Assembly: GCA_001972305.1 (NCBI GenBank)
Contig: BDDD01000116.1
Coordinates: 186,001-250,000, forward strand
DNA from: Cephalotus follicularis
Lineage: Eukaryota > Streptophyta > Magnoliopsida > Oxalidales > Cephalotaceae
Length of the DNA: 64,000 bases
Direction of reading: 5' to 3'
Under the pieces are notes generated by a model. The model searched no databases and was not told the DNA's origin. It saw nothing but the letters and a program-made list of their open reading frames with translations. The position numbers and the translations under genes were made by a program. Of the stretch, positions 10,986 through 21,636 are shown in pieces (position 1 is the first letter of the stretch; every line of letters begins with the position of its first letter).

Positions 10986-13442
10986 ATGAAACCACACAGC
11001 AGAAATGCAGTGAAACACCTTTCCTCTTTAAGTAGCTCACTATCTCCAAAACCAAACCCAAACCCACATATCGAAACCATCGATGCCCGAATAATCAAGA
11101 CGGGTTTTGATCCCAACACATGCCGCTCTAATTTCCTGGTCCAGAGTTACCTTGAAAGATGTGAACTAACTCACGCACGTCAAGTGTTTGATCGAATTCC
11201 TCACAAAAATACTGTCTCTACAAACATGATGATTTCGGGTTACGTGAAAGCGGGCTATCTTTCTAGTGCTAGAGAGTTGTTTGATAGTATGGGTGATCGA
11301 ACCGCGGTGACATGGACAATTTTGATTGGTGGGTATTCCAAAAGTAATCAATTTAGAGAAGGATTTAAGCTTTTCACGGAGATGTATACATGTGGTGCAG
11401 TGCCAGATCACGTGACATTTGCTACTCTTTTATCTGGATGTAATGAGCCTGACAATGCAAAGCAGTTGATTCAACTTCATTCTCTTATTGTTAAATTAGG
11501 ACAAGATTCGAGTCTTTTTGTTTGCAATTCACTGGTTGATTCATATTACAAAATTCGTCGCCTTGATTTAGCTTCTAGGATCTTTAAGGAAATGCCTGAA
11601 AGGGATTCTGTCACTTTCAATGCATTGATTACAGGGTACTGTAAAGATGGGTTAAATGAAGAAGCGATAAAACTCTTCATGGAGATGCAGTATTTAGGTT
11701 ACAAGGCTTCAGATTATACTTTTGCAGCAGTTTTATGTGCTGGTATTGGGTTCGATGACATAGCATTCGGGCAACAAATTCATGGTTTTGTGGTAAAGAC
11801 ACATTTTGTTTGGGATGTGTTTGTGGGGAATGCATTGCTTGATTTCTACTCAAAGCATGATCATGTGGACGAAGCAAGAAAACTTTTTGATGAGATGCTG
11901 GAATTGGATGGAGTTTCTTACAATGTAATCATCACTGGCTATGCATGGATAGAGCAACACAAAGAATCCCTTTATTTTTTTAGGAAATTACAGTCTACCG
12001 AATTTGATAGGAGGAATTTTCCTTTTGCAACTATGTTAAGCATAGCAGCAAATAGATTAGACTTGCGAATGGGCCAGCAAATCCATTCCCAGACCATATT
12101 GACAACAGCCAATTCAGAACTTTTGGTAGGAAATTCTTTGGTTGATATGTATGCCAAATGTAGCAGATTTGAGGAAGCCAAAAGGATATTTGAGAATCTG
12201 GCTCATAGAAGCGTTGTCCCATGGACAGCCATGATATCATCTTATGTTCAGAAAGGATTAATGGAGGAAGGCCTAAAACTATTCAACAAGATGCGTAGAG
12301 CTAGTGTAAGTGCTGACCAGGCCACTTTTGCAAGCCTCTTACGAGCTTCTGCAAACTTGGCTTCACTGTCATTGGGGAAACTGCTACATTCATTAGTAAT
12401 CAGATCAGGTTTCATGTCAAATGTTTTTTCTGGAAGCGCCCTACTGGACATGTATGCAAAATGTGGTTCCATAAAAGATGCGATTCAAACTTTTCAAGAG
12501 ATGCCTGAAAGGAACGTAATCACTTGGAATGCCTTAATTGTGGCTCATGCTCAAAACGGGGATGGTAAGGCCACTCTTAAATCATTTGAAGAGATGGTTC
12601 TGTCAGGTATTCAACCAGATTCAGTTAGCTTCCTTAGTTTTTTGTCTGCTTGCAGTCATTGTGGACTTGTTGAAGAAGGACTACGATGCTTCAATTCAAT
12701 GACTCAAATCTTTAAGTTTGTTCCGAAGCAAGAGCACTATGTAGCAATGGTTGATGCACTGTGCAGAAGTGGAAAGTTTGATGAAGCAGAGAAGTTAATG
12801 GCTCGGATGCCATTTGAGCCTGATGAGGTAGTGTGGTCGTCTGTTCTGAACTCGTGTCGAATTCATAAGAACCATGAATTAGCTAAAAAAGCGGCAGAAC
12901 AACTTTTTAACATGGAGGATCTTAGAGATGCTTCGCCGTACGTCAGCATGTCCAACATCTACGCCGATGCAGGTCAGTGGGAAGAGGTTAGCAAGGTGAA
13001 GATGGCGATGAGGACCCGTGGAGTGAAGAAGTTACCGGCTTATAGCTGGGTAGAAATTAAACATAAAACTCATGTATTTGCAGCAAATGACCAGTTTCAC
13101 CCACAAATAAACGAAATCATGAAAAAGATGGATGAGTTGACAAAGAAGATGGAAAAGGAAGGGTACAACCCTGACACAAGTTGTGCTCTTCACGACGTGG
13201 ATGAGAAAATCAAAATTGATTCTCTCAAGTATCATTGCGAACGACTGGCAATTGCATTTGCACTGATCAGTACCCCGGAAGGGTCACCAATACTGGTGAT
13301 GAAGAACTTAAGAGCTTGTACAGACTGCCACGCCGCGATTAAGGTGATCTCCAAGATCGTTGGAAGGGAAATTACAGTAAGGGATTCAAGCAGGTTCCAT
13401 CGTTTCAAAGATGGGTTGTGCTCCTGCGGGGATTATTGGTGA
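10986..13442 (+). CDS. PLS-class pentatricopeptide repeat protein with E/E+ and DYW domains (818 aa)
   Basis: An intronless ORF and a typical plant organelle RNA-editing factor. After a short N-terminal region it has a long run of P, L and S repeats (motifs such as [25 protein letters not shown] and ITWNALI) through about residue 600. E/E+ motifs follow ([31 protein letters not shown]). The C-terminal DYW cytidine-deaminase-like domain retains the zinc-site pattern: HCE in [10 protein letters not shown], then CTDCH, ending CSCGDYW. Each repeat binds one base of an organellar transcript and the DYW domain carries out C-to-U editing, as known for the family. The overall organisation resembles Arabidopsis At2g01510; this comes from recognition, not alignment. 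The start ATG at 10986 gives a serine/proline-rich leader that could serve as organelle transit peptide. It is convergent with the Cgr1-like gene. Confidence 0.95.
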   Translation: MKPHSRNAVKHLSSLSSSLSPKPNPNPHIETIDARIIKTGFDPNTCRSNFLVQSYLERCELTHARQVFDRIPHKNTVSTNMMISGYVKAGYLSSARELFDSMGDRTAVTWTILIGGYSKSNQFREGFKLFTEMYTCGAVPDHVTFATLLSGCNEPDNAKQLIQLHSLIVKLGQDSSLFVCNSLVDSYYKIRRLDLASRIFKEMPERDSVTFNALITGYCKDGLNEEAIKLFMEMQYLGYKASDYTFAAVLCAGIGFDDIAFGQQIHGFVVKTHFVWDVFVGNALLDFYSKHDHVDEARKLFDEMLELDGVSYNVIITGYAWIEQHKESLYFFRKLQSTEFDRRNFPFATMLSIAANRLDLRMGQQIHSQTILTTANSELLVGNSLVDMYAKCSRFEEAKRIFENLAHRSVVPWTAMISSYVQKGLMEEGLKLFNKMRRASVSADQATFASLLRASANLASLSLGKLLHSLVIRSGFMSNVFSGSALLDMYAKCGSIKDAIQTFQEMPERNVITWNALIVAHAQNGDGKATLKSFEEMVLSGIQPDSVSFLSFLSACSHCGLVEEGLRCFNSMTQIFKFVPKQEHYVAMVDALCRSGKFDEAEKLMARMPFEPDEVVWSSVLNSCRIHKNHELAKKAAEQLFNMEDLRDASPYVSMSNIYADAGQWEEVSKVKMAMRTRGVKKLPAYSWVEIKHKTHVFAANDQFHPQINEIMKKMDELTKKMEKEGYNPDTSCALHDVDEKIKIDSLKYHCERLAIAFALISTPEGSPILVMKNLRACTDCHAAIKVISKIVGREITVRDSSRFHRFKDGLCSCGDYW

Positions 13443-13556
13443 ACTTACAGACCAGAAAAGGGAGGATATATTGCCACATTACTCTCTTCTAATTTCCCAG
13501 CATGGGATTTCAGTGTGGTCACTATTCTTTTTCAATTCATACATTAACAAAAAATG

Positions 13557-13579
13557 AATAGAACATAATCTGTGTCTTA
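13557..13579 (+). repeat. Left copy of the 23-bp direct repeat flanking the composite filler
   Basis: The sequence starts aatagaacataatc and ends tgtgtctta. It differs at one base (c/t) from the copy at 17768-17790. It lies in the PPR 3' flank and abuts sialyltransferase-derived DNA through the microhomology CTTA. Confidence 0.8.
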
Positions 13580-15901
13580 ATTCTTTGATTAGTTTCCAGG
13601 ATAAGATAGAGGTTTTAAGTGTTTCGTTTTCTTCTTCATTTTATTTTTTATAAACTATTTTTTGGTTGCTGTTGAGGAAGGAGAGGACAGAAGGAAAAGA
13701 TAGCAATTGACTCTTGGTTTATTAAGACTGATGCAGAGGTGCATTGATGTCATTACTGACAGTAATCTTTTCCTGCCACAGCTGATGAGGTGCTTATAAT
13801 TAAAAGTGTGACCCACAGAGACTTCAATGCAATGATAAAGGTAAAAATCCCTTCTCAGGTTTTGTTTATTTTTGTACCAGTGTTAATTATTATTATTATT
13901 ATTTTAAATCTCTTTTCCTTTTCCTGCATCAGTCTTTATTTTGTTGTAGTATAGTTGGATATCCAAAGCCTTAATGGAAGACATTTAATTGTATTGCAGA
14001 GTATACCAAATCCTGTTTATCTTTTCCAAGGGATTGTACTACGCAGAGGTGCCAAAGGAACTGGAATGAAATCCATAGAACTAGCAATTTCTATGTGCGA
14101 CATTGAAGACATATATGGTTTCACTATGGATCCTGGCTATACTGAATGGTTAGTTTCCTTCTGATATGTTCTTGCTGTTTATGTCTGTACTCTGAAGCTA
14201 TGTTTTTGCTACTACTTATAAATGCCTTAGCACTTGTCTTTTTTCTTGTCTTGTTGGTTCTAGCTTTGATAAGAATTTGGGAATTGGGATTTGTTGATTG
14301 TGAATAGGGATATTAGAAGCATTTGTTATTGTGTTCTTGTAGCGATTAAAATATTTACTAAAGGCGATTCGTTGTTTTGCAATGTAAGAAATAGTTCCTG
14401 GAAGTCACTTATTGTTTTGGTCGTGTTGGTAACAATGGTAACAGCACAATGGAAGTGCTCTTGTAGAATGGTTTAACATTATGCATTTGCAGCCATTAGA
14501 ATGCGTCTAAAAAGTAATTGAATGCTGTTTTATGATACAATAAGTAGTATTTGAAACAAATACGTTTGCTATTTTGGTTTTAGCGGTAACAATAAACTTG
14601 AACTTTGAATTACTATTTGAGGATCATTTGGTGTTATCTACTTGTAGCTGTTAAAATGTTTTTAAAAGGTCATCTTGTTTGGTTTATTAATGTAGGATGT
14701 AGTATTTGTTTTTTTTTTTTAAAAAAAAACTTGTTTTGTTAACTGTAGCAATAACCGTGAAAAGGCCAATTAAAAGCGGGCTTTGAGAATTGTTTGTTAC
14801 TATGCACTTGCAGCCGTTAAAACCCTTGCCACAGGTGATTCTTGTGATTTAATATAAGTAGTGTTTGAAAGAAACACCTTTTTTGGTTTGCCATGGCATT
14901 AAGAACGAAAAAAAAAATGCAACTTGATGTTTGCTCTTTAGAATTGTTTGGTATTATGCATTTTTAGCCACTAAAATACTTTTGGAGGTGACTCTATGCG
15001 ATTCTATAATATAGAAAGTAGTATTTAAGATTTGTTATTTTGGTCGTGACGGCAACAATGGTAAAAGCTGTATGGTATTATGCACTTGGAATCATATTTT
15101 ACTTTTAGACAAGGGGATTTTATGCTGTTTTTATAATTTGAGTAGTTTTTCAAAGTAACACTTGTTGTCGTGACCGTAACATTTGAAGTGCTCTACCAAA
15201 ATCTTTTGATATTATGCACTTTTGGCATTTGAAATGCTTTTAAAAAGTTATTCTATATGTTTCATAATGTAGGAAAGTAGTATTTCAATGAAACAAATAC
15301 TTTTAGAAGGTGATATTATGTGATTTCATAATGTAAGAAGTAGTATATGAAAGAAAATACTTGTTTTTGTGCTGACTAACAATGGTAAAACAGCAATGTG
15401 AATTGCTGTAGAATTTTTCAAGGTGAAGCACTTTTATCCATTAAAATGCTTATAAAAGTTGCTTCTGTGTGGTTTTATAATATTGGAAGTCGCATATGAA
15501 GAAAAAATACTTGTTTTAGTCGTGACGGTATCAATAGATAAAACGCAATTTGAAGCGTGCTTTTTAAAATCGTTCAGTATTATGTACTTCGAGCCGTAAA
15601 ATATCTTCAAACGGTGATTCTATGTGATTTTATGAGGCAAGTAGTATGTAAAAAAAATACAATACTTGGTTCTACACTATTATGGAGCAACCTTCTTTTA
15701 ACATTGTTGTGGCATATCATTATTTAAAAGTCACATGCACTTGGCATGATTATAATATGTCTCAAGCTATAAGCTTTCATATCAGTGGAGGAGGAGATTG
15801 CTCTGCATTATTGTGGAGACAAGACAAGTATGATTATATAAACATAACTATTTGTTGTTTGGGTTGTTGCAGTGACAATGGTAAAAGAGCTATTGCTAAT
15901 A

Positions 15902-16186
15902 CTCCCTCCTTCCCACCCCATTTGTGCACTTTTCTATTTTAGGATGTCCCATTCTTTTGTCCTTTTTAAAAAGTCAGTGACAATAAATACATAAAATTTC
16001 TATTTCACCCTCATTTACATCACAAAATTTCATTAATATGAGAAAGAAATAGAGTAAAGAAGAGTATAATGCATGAGGATAGTTTTGGTAAGTAACAAAA
16101 TTTTAACTACAAGCAACGCATTAAATGATGTTCCCTTAAAAAGTTGATTCTCCTAGGCGGGACAAATGGGTTTGGGACGGAGGGAG
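15902..16186. mobile_element. Stowaway-like MITE (about 285 bp), complete
   Basis: Left end CTCCCTCCTTCCCA and right end GGGACGGAGGGAG are inverted repeats of the Tc1/mariner Stowaway type. The left flank is TA; the right flank reads TG, so one base of the expected TA duplication is changed. It was present before the segmental copying, since the parent locus holds its left half (8876-9045). Confidence 0.8.
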
Positions 16187-16471
16187 TGGCACTTTTAGAA
16201 TAATTTGGTATCATAACCATTAAACTACTTTTAAAAGGTTATTTTTATGTTTATATAATGTAGAAAGTAAATTTTTTAATGTAATAATTTTATTTTCATT
16301 GTGATGACAAGATTGATATAAGTTCAATTTGAAGTGTGCTTTTAGAATTTTCTTGATATTATACACTTGGAACCATTTAAAAGTTTAAAAGTCATTTGTG
16401 TGCAATTTTATTTATGATATAGGAAGTACTATCAACATATTGAAATGTGTATTGGCCTATTAGGAAATTTT

Positions 16472-16474
<3 letters not shown>

Positions 16475-16512
<38 letters not shown>

Positions 16513-16530
16513 TGAGTGTATGTGTGTGTC
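16475..16530. repeat. (TG)n microsatellite
   Basis: An uninterrupted TG run of about 34 bases is followed by imperfect TG repeats, in the intron before exon 10 of the duplicate. Confidence 0.9.
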
Positions 16531-17051
16531 CGGTTGTGTTAGTTATGCTGCTTTCCTCCTTTACTGCTAACTATTTGTCATGATTTTTCTCTTAGGACAC
16601 GATACTTCTCTACACCAAGGAAAGGCCACAATCCACTTCAAGGCAGGGCATATTATCAGCTTCTAGAATGCCTTGGTGTATGGATATTTTCTTTCCTGCA
16701 ATCATTATACTAGCTGTATCCCTCAAATTTTTTGCCATATACATCAAACTCTGCATCCTGATGGTATATTTTCTATTTCTTGCTTATCAGGTTATTAGGA
16801 TCCATTCTCCCATGAGGGCCCATAGGAACCAAGATTGGTCAGATGTGCCTAGTCGAGAAATGGTTAGCAGAGCTCATGCAGCTGCCTTGCGCTTAAAGAG
16901 GAGCCAATGTGGTCAGGCTGGTGGGTTGGGACAGTTTGGTAGTTGCAAGGTGTGGGGCAACGTGGACTCTGACAACAATGGACCCATGTCAGGATCTTCA
17001 GACATGAGTAAAGTCAGGAAACATTCAAACAACGAGAAATGGGAAGTTATG

Positions 17052-17769
17052 CCTTTTAGAAGTATGCAACACAAACTGAAATATGACATAAAAAGAGAAC
17101 CAAATATTTAGTATCATCATTGCAAGTCTTTTATAAAAATATAACAAGCAAGGGCACCATCTTCATTTTTTTTTTCTTTCCCGTCTTGGATGAGGAAGCT
17201 AACCAAGAGTACATTTCAGGCTAAATTGATGAGGAAGCTAACCAAGAGGACATTTCAGGCTAAATTGATTAGCTGGCGGCACTTGACAGCAAACATGCAA
17301 TAGATTGTGGCAGGAAAAAAAAAAGTAAATGTAAGACGTAAATTAAGGTTGCGATTTCAATACAGATTATGAATAATTCAAATTACATACTAGTCAGTAG
17401 AAATATCAACTGGCTAAATGGTATACACATGATTGAAAAATAATAGGTGAACAACATACTTGGCGGGCCTTAACTCCAATTTTATTTAGATACGCTGCAA
17501 AAAGCCTGGTGGACATACACACTCCCCAAATGAAACTAAATAGTCTTTGGTGCATAAAGTCAACTCTTTCGTCATGGCAATACCCTTTAGAAGTTGTTCC
17601 AACTCTTCAAGGTGTTGTGCAAAATTTTATCCACACAGAAAAACAAGGCTAGCATATGCACACTAAGAATACATCACAAACAGCTCAAGTGTTTGCACTT
17701 AAAAAGAAAACAGTTGACATTATCTCATGAGCAATCACATAAACTAAAGAATTCACATCTTCACATTAA
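17052..17769 (-). pseudogene. Copy of aspartate-kinase exon 4 with flanking introns
   Basis: It matches 28491-29159 of the aspartate kinase gene in the same orientation relative to the window. The exon-4 copy (about 17465-17625) has a 2-bp insertion in a CA run that shifts the frame. Its splice acceptor AG (read on -) is changed to AC. A 38-bp stretch of the intron part is duplicated in tandem at about 17189-17265, which the donor lacks. There is no sign of function. It shares CCTTT with the sialyltransferase piece at its left joint. Confidence 0.88.
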
Positions 17770-17790
17770 TAGAACATAATTTGTGTCTTA
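17768..17790 (+). repeat. Right copy of the 23-bp direct repeat flanking the composite filler
   Basis: It agrees with 13557-13579 at 22 of 23 bases. To its right the DNA runs directly into the 3' flank of the Cgr1-like gene. Removing one repeat and everything between would leave the PPR and Cgr1 stop codons about 235 bp apart. Confidence 0.8.
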
Positions 17791-17888
17791 TACCACTAAA
17801 ACTCATAAACAACATTGTCAAAAAAAAAAAAAACATTACAGAAATAAAGACATAGCAAATACAAAAAAAGACAGAAGAAGAAACAACT

Positions 17889-18455
17889 CTAATCATTCTT
17901 CTTGATGTTGGTCTTGTTAAAGTGATCATCAGGGACAACCTTAAGCAACTTCTTGTCCTTAGACTTGGCAATCTTCTTCAAGGTATTGGGATTGGTAATC
18001 TTCTGCAACTTAGTACCAGATCTAAGAATATTCTCCTTCTTGCGCTTCTCTCGCTCCTCCCGCAACCTGCGCTTCTCTTGCTTGTTTTTCTTGATCTCTT
18101 CTTTGAGCTCATTCATCCTCTCTCTGTAAGCCTTCTTCACCTCCTTCTGCCTCTCCCTCTCCTCAAAACCAACCCCCTTGATGCTCACCTTTGAAGCAGA
18201 GGCCCGTTGCTTACGCGGCTGCTTCCACTTGCGCCCCGACACTTTTCCGGCAATCACGCCGTCGTAGCTGGGCTTTCCGAAGGTGGGTTTGTCTGGGTTG
18301 TCGGCGGAGGGGATGGCTGATCGTTTTGCCGGCGCCTCGATGTCCATTGAGTTGTCATCGTTGGTGACTGCTAAAGAGGAGGATTCACGTTTTCTTTTGT
18401 AGGTTTTGCCGCCAAATCCTTCGTCTAGGGATCTCAAGTCTATTGTGCAAGCCAT
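17889..18455 (-). CDS. Cgr1/CCDC86-like ribosome-biogenesis protein (188 aa)
   Basis: A single-exon ORF, complete from ATG to stop. The N-terminal third is acidic/mixed with a KRKRES basic patch. The middle holds SGRKWKQPRKQRAS, the conserved entry to the Cgr1 domain. From about residue 95 to 150 there is a continuous highly charged helix (EERERQKEVKKAYRERMNE and following) expected to form a coiled coil. The tail is lysine-rich. Yeast Cgr1 acts in the nucleolus on 60S pre-rRNA processing, and the plant protein is likely to do the same (inference from family). The short leader has a TATA-like element and a telo-box, as in many plant ribosome-biogenesis genes. The gene is convergent with the PPR gene. 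Confidence 0.88.
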   Translation of the reverse strand: MACTIDLRSLDEGFGGKTYKRKRESSSLAVTNDDNSMDIEAPAKRSAIPSADNPDKPTFGKPSYDGVIAGKVSGRKWKQPRKQRASASKVSIKGVGFEERERQKEVKKAYRERMNELKEEIKKNKQEKRRLREEREKRKKENILRSGTKLQKITNPNTLKKIAKSKDKKLLKVVPDDHFNKTNIKKND

Positions 18456-18540
18456 GGGGTTGGTCCTTGCTTTGTTGAGTTTTCTTAGGGTTTCAGATCA
18501 AGGGTTTATTTATATACTATTGAAACTATAAACACCCATT
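18456..18540 (-). promoter_or_regulatory. Core promoter of the Cgr1-like gene: telo-box and TATA-like element
   Basis: On the minus strand a telo-box AAACCCTAA lies at 18485-18493, about 30 bp before the ATG, so it is in or near the 5' leader. A TATA-like TATATAAATAA is at about 18505-18517. Telo-boxes are known to be enriched near the start of plant ribosomal and nucleolar genes. Confidence 0.6.
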
Positions 18541-19104
18541 TATTCTTTTATTTTTATGTCAATTACCTTACTAATCAATTTACTTACACTTAAAAGTATT
18601 AATGTATGATTATCACGTTTGAGGATATAACATTTATTGTAATAAAAATGGATTCATGAGGAGACTAAAAATATTGTTTAATATCATCTCGTCTTATTTA
18701 AAAGTTTAAAAATGTGTTAGAACGGTAGATAATAAGTAATTATATTTTTTAAGTATCTCTGTGGCCAACTTTAAAATTGAATTATCCATATACACAATTG
18801 ATCTAACTTCACATAGATTAATGGCACTTTCATTTTTTTTTGCCACTATCTTTTTTATATTACTGTATTGTGTTAATGAATTATATTATGAAGAGATCAA
18901 AGATTCATATCAGTAAAGTTTCTCTGAAAAAATTTATTTTTAGTTATTTTAATTAGATGTTTTACAATCTGTTTTCAACATTTTTCTTTTTTAATCAAAC
19001 AACAGACGATTCATATGTTTTTTATAGTATTGATACGAGTAATGTTAGACTATCTGAAATAGTTAAATATCATTAATAATATAATATTAAAATCATTAAA
19101 ACTC
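18541..19104. other. AT-rich intergenic DNA
   Basis: No ORF, RNA gene or clear repeat is recognised. It ends at the outer edge of the copia LTR. Confidence 0.5.
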
Positions 19105-19342
19105 TGTTATAAACTCGTAGGATTAACAAACAAATAAAGATTATATTATATATAGATCAAAAGAGAGAATGAAAGAGAATAAGAGATTTTTTTATTATGA
19201 ATTCTTTCACTTTTTCATAACAATACATTCCTATTTATAGGAGTTTAAAGGTTAAAGGGGTTGTTAAAATAGTGTTTAATTATTGGAATAATGTTTGGTT
19301 GTTGGAATAATAATTCACTATTCATTATTATATTATTATACA
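19105..19342 (-). repeat. 3' LTR of the copia element
   Basis: Begins TGTTATAAACTCG and ends TTATACA. It pairs with 24960-25186. Confidence 0.85.
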
Positions 19343-19489
19343 ATACTCCTCTTTGAATTTCTATTCCATATCACTATGACTGACTCGTTAAAACCTTGCA
19401 ATGAAAAACATATTGGGATAAAAACCATTGCGAAGGAAAAAGAGTACAATCTCCCCCTAAAAAAAAACTTCCCAAGTTCTTGTACTGTA

Positions 19490-21229
19490 TTAATTAAGAT
19501 CTTTAATCTGACGTATCTCGATATCATGTCTGAACTTCTTGAATGTAGTACCTGATAATGCCTTCGTAAATAAATCTGCAAAATTGTTACTTGATAGGAT
19601 TTGTTGTACATCAATATCACCATTTTTCTGAAGCTCATGGGTGTAGAAGATATTTTGTGAAATATGTTTCGTTCGATCACCCTTAATATATCCTCCTCTG
19701 AGTTGTGTGATACAAACAGCATTATCTTCATATATTACTGTAGGATTATTTCTAATCGAGGATAGCCTACACGATTCTTGTATATGTTGAATCATTGATC
19801 TAAACCATATACATTCTCGGCTTGCTTTATGAATTACAAGGATCTCTGAATTATTTGAAAAAGTTGTTGTCATTGTCTGTTTTGTTGATCGCCATGATAT
19901 AGCAGTGTCAAAAAATGTAAATATATAACCGGTTTGTGATATTGTTTTATGTGGATCAGACAAGTATCCCGCATTAGCATATCCAATTAATGTTGATTGT
20001 GTTCCCCTTGGATAAAATAGACTCATATCAGTGCTTCCACGCAGATAGCGCATTATGTGCTTAATCTCATTCCAGTGTCTTCTTGTAGGTGTAGAGTTAT
20101 ATCTTGCTAGCAAATTAACGAAAAATGCAATATCAGTTCTTGTGCAATTTGCAAGATACAATAGTGCTCTAATTGCGCTAAGATAAGGGACTTCAGGTCC
20201 AAGGATTTCTTCTCCTTCTTCTTGAGGATAAAATGGATCCTTCTTGACATCAAGAGATCGGACGATTATTGGAGTGCGTAGATGATAAGCTTTATCCATG
20301 TTAAATCGACTAAGAACTTTTTCAGTATATGTGGATTAATGGATGAAGATCCCATATGATATGGCTCCACCTGTATACCAAGAAAAAATTTGTTTTTTCA
20401 ATATCTTTCATTTCAAACTCACCTTTTAAATATGTCGCAATCTTTGTAAGTTCTTTAGAAGTACTTACAAGATTTAAGTCATCCACATATACTGCAATAA
20501 TAGCAAATCCATCGTTAGATTTTTTGATAAAAATACATGGACATATTTGATCATTTGTATACCCTTCTTTGATTAAATATTCACTTAGTCGATTGTACCA
20601 CATTCGACCAGATTGTTTCAATCCATACAACGAACGTTATAGCTTCATTGAATACATGTGGTGATATTTGTTCGATTCAGGAACTTTAAATCCTCATCAA
20701 TTCTCATGTATATGTCACTATCAAGTGATCCATATAAGTATGCTGTTACTACGTCCATAAGACGAGTTTCAAGTCCATTCGAAGCAGCCATACTAATTAG
20801 GAATCGAAAAGTGATTCCATCTATAACTGGAGAATATGTTTCCTGGTAATCAATACCTGGTCTCTGTGAGAACCCTTGAACTACAAGCCTTGCTTTGTAT
20901 CTCACAATTTTATTTTTCTCATTTCGTTTTTGAATAAATATCCATCTAAATCCAACAGGGGTTACACCACTTGGTGTTTGAATTATTGGTCCAAATACCT
21001 CTCTTTTGGACAAAGATTGCAATTCTGCTTGTATTGCATATTTCCATTTCAGCCAATCATTTCTTTGTTGACATTGTTCAACACTTTGTGGTTTAGGATC
21101 CATAACAGGATTTGTAATATCCAATGCAACGACATAAGCAAACTTGTCATCAACTATAATCTCATCTCGATTCCATATTTGTTCATTATGCGCATAATTA
21201 ATCGAGACCTCTTGATTTTGAAATCTCAC
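19490..21229 (-). pseudogene. Copia reverse transcriptase and RNase H region
   Basis: Three ORF pieces (21229-20645, 20630-20322, 20299-19490) follow each other with short breaks. Reading down: RT start (RWIFIQKRNEKNKIVRYKAR, LVVQGFSQ), the MYGLKQSGRMWY block, YVDDL active site, then RNase H with YLRGSTD and SDPHKT. RNase H normally has an acidic residue in ADAGY; here the codon reads AAT, giving YANAGY, so a catalytic Asp is lost. The ORF breaks and this change make the product non-functional. Confidence 0.88.
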
Positions 21230-21636
21230 AGCCTCTTCAGGGTTTTGTACTCTCTATGGAGTTAATGTGGATTCTGAAAATAACACATTGTCTTGTGTTA
21301 ATGTTATTTCAGGGTTTTGTACACCACCCTTGTTTGCCTTTCATTTTTGTGGTAGTGTATCTTTAGCACCAATTGGTCTACCACGTTTCAACTGTGGTTT
21401 AGACTTTAATATATCTATTGAGCTTTCACTAGGTTTAGATATATCAATTCTTGCTGGAGCATTCACAGCTGGTATATAAGATTTTACTACTTTTTGAGCA
21501 TCATTAAATGCATATGGCATTTGATTAGCAATATTTTACAAATTAATGATCTTTTGAAATTATAGTTCACATTCATTTGTACGTTGATCAAAATTATGTA
21601 CTCTTGATACTTTTCATGAAATTTCATTTTCATTTT

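Larger units (their letters stand above)
13580..17053 (+). pseudogene. Partial duplicate of the sialyltransferase-like gene (exons 8-11, truncated at both ends)
   Basis: Bases 13580 to about 15950 align at roughly 97-98 % (by eye) with 6541-8950. The copy carries exon 8 (13782-13840), exon 9 (14000-14148), exon 10 (16596-16677, lost from the parent) and the first part of exon 11 (from 16791). Exon 10 codes a peptide of 28 residues including [13 protein letters not shown] and YYQLLECLG, which holds the sialylmotif VS His and Glu. Exon 9 has a few missense changes (ALSMCDIV to AISMCDIE). There is no promoter or 5' exons. The 3' end breaks inside exon 11 at about 17052-17057, where it runs into aspartate-kinase-derived DNA. 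The resulting frame ends at 17111. Confidence 0.9.

Noticed and set aside
10986-13442. PPR gene as a retrocopy or as part of the duplicated block
   Set aside because: It lies outside the 23-bp repeats, has no poly(A) tract or target duplication, and intronless structure is normal for PPR genes.
13557-17790. Helitron or Pack-MULE capture as source of the composite segment
   Set aside because: There is no 5' TC / 3' CTRR hairpin, no terminal inverted repeats, and the direct repeat is 23 bp. That is unlike Helitrons (no duplication) or MULEs (about 9 bp).
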